Assembly (NCBI GenBank): GCA_937863995.1
Contig: CALMIK010000031.1
Location: forward strand, 1 to 42,963
Reading direction: 5' to 3'
From: an uncultured Chelatococcus sp.
GTDB taxonomy: Bacteria; Pseudomonadota; Alphaproteobacteria; Rhizobiales; Beijerinckiaceae
DNA length: 42,963 bases
In this document: positions 41,287 to 42,963 of the stretch, one piece after another
How positions within the stretch are numbered: the first letter of the stretch is position 1
Layout: each line of letters starts with the position of its first letter
Notes under the pieces: generated by a model
Seen by the model: the letters and a program-made list of their open reading frames with translations, nothing else
What the model was told of the DNA's origin: nothing
Databases searched by the model: none
Translations under genes and position numbers: made by a program

Positions 41287-42094
41287 GGCCGCGCCTCGCA
41301 CGATCGATGTCGAAGAACTCGGACATGGCCTGCACCTGGAAATCCATCATCGGACGGCCCGGCTGGATGCGACATCCGGTCTCCCGGGCGGCGCGCAACA
41401 GCGCGGTCTCCGCCGGTTCCATGATGATGTCCACCACCGTCATTTCCGGCGTCAGGCGGCTGACGTCGAGCGGCAGCGGATCGCTTGCCCGCAGGCCCAT
41501 CGGCGTGGCGTTGATCGCCATGTCTAGACCTGACGGATCGGCGGGACCGACCGCGATGCGGCAGGCGGGAAAGGCCTTCGCGACCAGCCCCGCGAGTTCC
41601 GAGGCGCGCGCCTCGTCGACATCGTGGAGACGGATCTCGCGCGCCCCGGCCTCGGCCAGGCAATAGGCCAGAGACGCACCGGCACCGCCAGCGCCCACCT
41701 GAAGAATGCTTTTTCCTTCAATGTGGTGGCCGCCTGCTTTAAGACCGTCGATGAAGCCGACGCCGTCGAAATTATCGGCATACCAGGTGCCGTCTGCCTG
41801 CCGGCGGACGGAGTTAGCGCTCTTGACCCGCGCCGCCCGGTCGTGCGCGGCAGCGCAATGCTGGAACACCGCGGTCTTGTACGGCACGGAAACGATGACG
41901 CCGCGAATGTTCTCGGCGGCGGTGATGCCGGCCCAGAATGCGTCGAAGTCCTCCGGGCGGCAACTCAGCGGCACCATCAGGCTGTCGAGGCCGCGCTGCT
42001 CGAATATCTCATTGAAGATGCCGGGGCTTTTGGCGTGGCCAACGGGATGCGCCAGCATCACGAACACATCCGCTTTTCCAGTTCCACGCATCAT
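41279..42094 (-). CDS. Shikimate-dehydrogenase-like NAD-dependent oxidoreductase, non-canonical substrate motif
   Basis: From ATG at 42094 (GGGAG upstream; overlapping the previous stop as ATGA; a second ATG at 42091 is also possible) the protein has 271 residues. It has the AroE fold: catalytic Lys73 in VPYKTAV and Asp110 in DNFDG. The substrate motif of AroE, usually S-x-S, reads HAKS (20-23), so the first Ser is Ala21. The nucleotide loop is VGAGGAGAS (133-141), but the NADP-binding NRT-x-R motif is replaced by HDVDEARA (157-164), pointing to NAD. It is more likely a quinate/hydroxyacid-type catabolic enzyme than the housekeeping AroE. It sits between the GarR-like gene and an SDR gene. 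Confidence 0.88.
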   Translation of the reverse strand: MMRGTGKADVFVMLAHPVGHAKSPGIFNEIFEQRGLDSLMVPLSCRPEDFDAFWAGITAAENIRGVIVSVPYKTAVFQHCAAAHDRAARVKSANSVRRQADGTWYADNFDGVGFIDGLKAGGHHIEGKSILQVGAGGAGASLAYCLAEAGAREIRLHDVDEARASELAGLVAKAFPACRIAVGPADPSGLDMAINATPMGLRASDPLPLDVSRLTPEMTVVDIIMEPAETALLRAARETGCRIQPGRPMMDFQVQAMSEFFDIDRARRGHD

Positions 42095-42963
42095 GCTGCT
42101 CCCTGCAATTCGGCCACGGGGTGGCTCGCCAGCGCCTCGAGCGCCTGCACCAACGCGGAATGATCGGAATCGGCCGCGCCGCGCGCCGCGCACGCGTTCA
42201 TCAGTTCCTGCGCGGTTGCGGTGTTGGGCAGCGAGACGCCGAGCGCGCGGGCGCTCTCGAGCGCGAGGCCGAGATCCTTCTGGTGCAGCCGGATGCGGAA
42301 ACCGGGCGCGAACGTGCGCGCGATCATCCGCTCGCCGTGCACTTCGAGAACGCGCGATGCGGCGAACCCGCCGAGCAAGGCCTTGCGCACCGTCGCCGGA
42401 TCGCAGCCCGCCTTGCTGGCGAAAACCAGCGCCTCCGCCACCGCCTCGATGTTGAGCGCGACGATTATCTGGTTGGCGATCTTGCAGGTCTGTCCCGCGC
42501 CGTTGTTCTCGCCGACGAGGGTGATGTTCTTGCCGAGAAGCTCGAAAAGCGGCAGCGCGCGATCGAACGCGTCCCGGGGGCCGCCGACCATGATGGTGAG
42601 GCTCGCCGCCTTGGCGCCGACCTCGCCGCCGGACACCGGCGCATCGAGATAACCGGCGCCCGTTTCCCGCACGGCATTCGCCAGACTGGCAGTGGCAATC
42701 GGGCTGATAGAGCTCATGTCGATTACGAGCTTGCCATCTGAAAGACCTGCGATGACGCCATTTTCCCCACCAAGAACGCGCTCGACATCGGGCGTGTCCG
42801 GCAGCATCGTGACGACGATCTCGGCCGCGCGCGCCACATCGCGCGGACTGGCGACAACCGTTGCCGCCAGGCCTTCCGGAGGCCCTGAGCGGTTGAGCGA
42901 GGTGATGATCTCGTGGCCGGCTGCGGCAAGGTTGCGCGCCATCGGCGCCCCCATGACACCCAG
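42091..42963 (-). CDS. garR: 3-hydroxyisobutyrate/tartronate semialdehyde reductase family (GarR-like), N-terminus cut by window edge
   Basis: 290 residues are visible; the frame is open to the right edge and roughly ten N-terminal residues are missing (the sequence begins inside GLGVMGAPMARNL). Motifs: LGVMGAPMARN for NAD binding, DAPVSGGEVGAKAASL for the substrate, the catalytic Lys in CKIANQIIVALNIEAVAEAL, and GFRIRLHQKDLGLALE. The GarR/GlxR group differs from valine-pathway HIBADH by the SGG-plus-NIxAxxEAL features seen here. It would reduce tartronate semialdehyde (2-hydroxy-3-oxopropionate) to D-glycerate with NADH. A glycerate 2-kinase gene lies at the other end of the island. The stop overlaps the next start by 4 bp. 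Confidence 0.87.
   Translation of the reverse strand: MGVMGAPMARNLAAAGHEIITSLNRSGPPEGLAATVVASPRDVARAAEIVVTMLPDTPDVERVLGGENGVIAGLSDGKLVIDMSSISPIATASLANAVRETGAGYLDAPVSGGEVGAKAASLTIMVGGPRDAFDRALPLFELLGKNITLVGENNGAGQTCKIANQIIVALNIEAVAEALVFASKAGCDPATVRKALLGGFAASRVLEVHGERMIARTFAPGFRIRLHQKDLGLALESARALGVSLPNTATAQELMNACAARGAADSDHSALVQALEALASHPVAELQGAA

Noticed and set aside
42091..42963. Valine-pathway 3-hydroxyisobutyrate dehydrogenase as the only reading of the partial gene
   Set aside because: The visible motifs are closer to the GarR/GlxR group, although the family call remains provisional because the N-terminus is outside the window.

Overview
This is a high-GC window from an alphaproteobacterium, most likely a member of the Hyphomicrobiales (rhizobial order). 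The reasons are an AapJQMP-type amino-acid ABC transporter, a GcvA-like LysR regulator, GntR/FCD-controlled catabolic genes with ATGA stop/start overlaps, a uronate-dehydrogenase-like enzyme of the Agrobacterium type, and a palindromic intergenic element (14858-14947) of a kind common in that order. I see no tRNA, rRNA, insertion sequence, prophage gene or CRISPR array.

Left part (1-12161). A very large minus-strand gene runs off the left edge. It encodes a probably secreted modular protein with three LamG-like domains, a calcineurin-type metallophosphoesterase, PKD-like and ConA-like modules, and the start of RTX calcium-binding repeats. Next is a MexEF/CeoAB-type RND efflux operon (hydrolase-like protein, adaptor, pump) with a divergent LysR regulator. 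The order matches the Burkholderia ceoR-llpE-ceoAB loci but lacks the outer-membrane channel gene. The hydrolase-like protein has Glu where the nucleophilic Ser should be.

Middle part (12162-22030). This holds a DbpA-like DEAD-box RNA helicase translationally coupled to a DUF188 (YaiI-type) protein, a rhizobial intergenic repeat, a DUF808 membrane protein, a phosphate pair (orphan PstS-like binding protein plus Na/Pi cotransporter), a CorA-type metal transporter, and a cystathionine gamma-synthase family PLP enzyme. The PLP gene is preceded by four 17-bp tandem repeats. These encode Cys and Met codons and form a short upstream reading frame that ends at the ribosome binding site.

Right part (22031-42963). 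About 21 kb is entirely minus strand and looks like one catabolic island. Reading in the direction of transcription it encodes: a GarR-like hydroxyacid dehydrogenase (cut by the right edge), a shikimate-dehydrogenase-like enzyme, an SDR, a RidA-family protein and a GntR/FCD regulator; then two SDRs, a LysR regulator, a complete Aap-type ABC transporter, a FAD-linked 2-hydroxyacid dehydrogenase, a ThDP enzyme, the HyuA and HyuB subunits, a class I aminotransferase, a uronate-dehydrogenase-like enzyme and a glycerate 2-kinase. Several genes overlap by 4 bp. I infer that the island imports an amino-acid-like or cyclic-amide compound, opens or carboxylates it with ATP (HyuAB), and passes it through transamination, ThDP chemistry and redox steps, possibly draining to glycerate and 2-phosphoglycerate. 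The substrate cannot be read from the sequence, and this combination is the best candidate here for an undescribed system.
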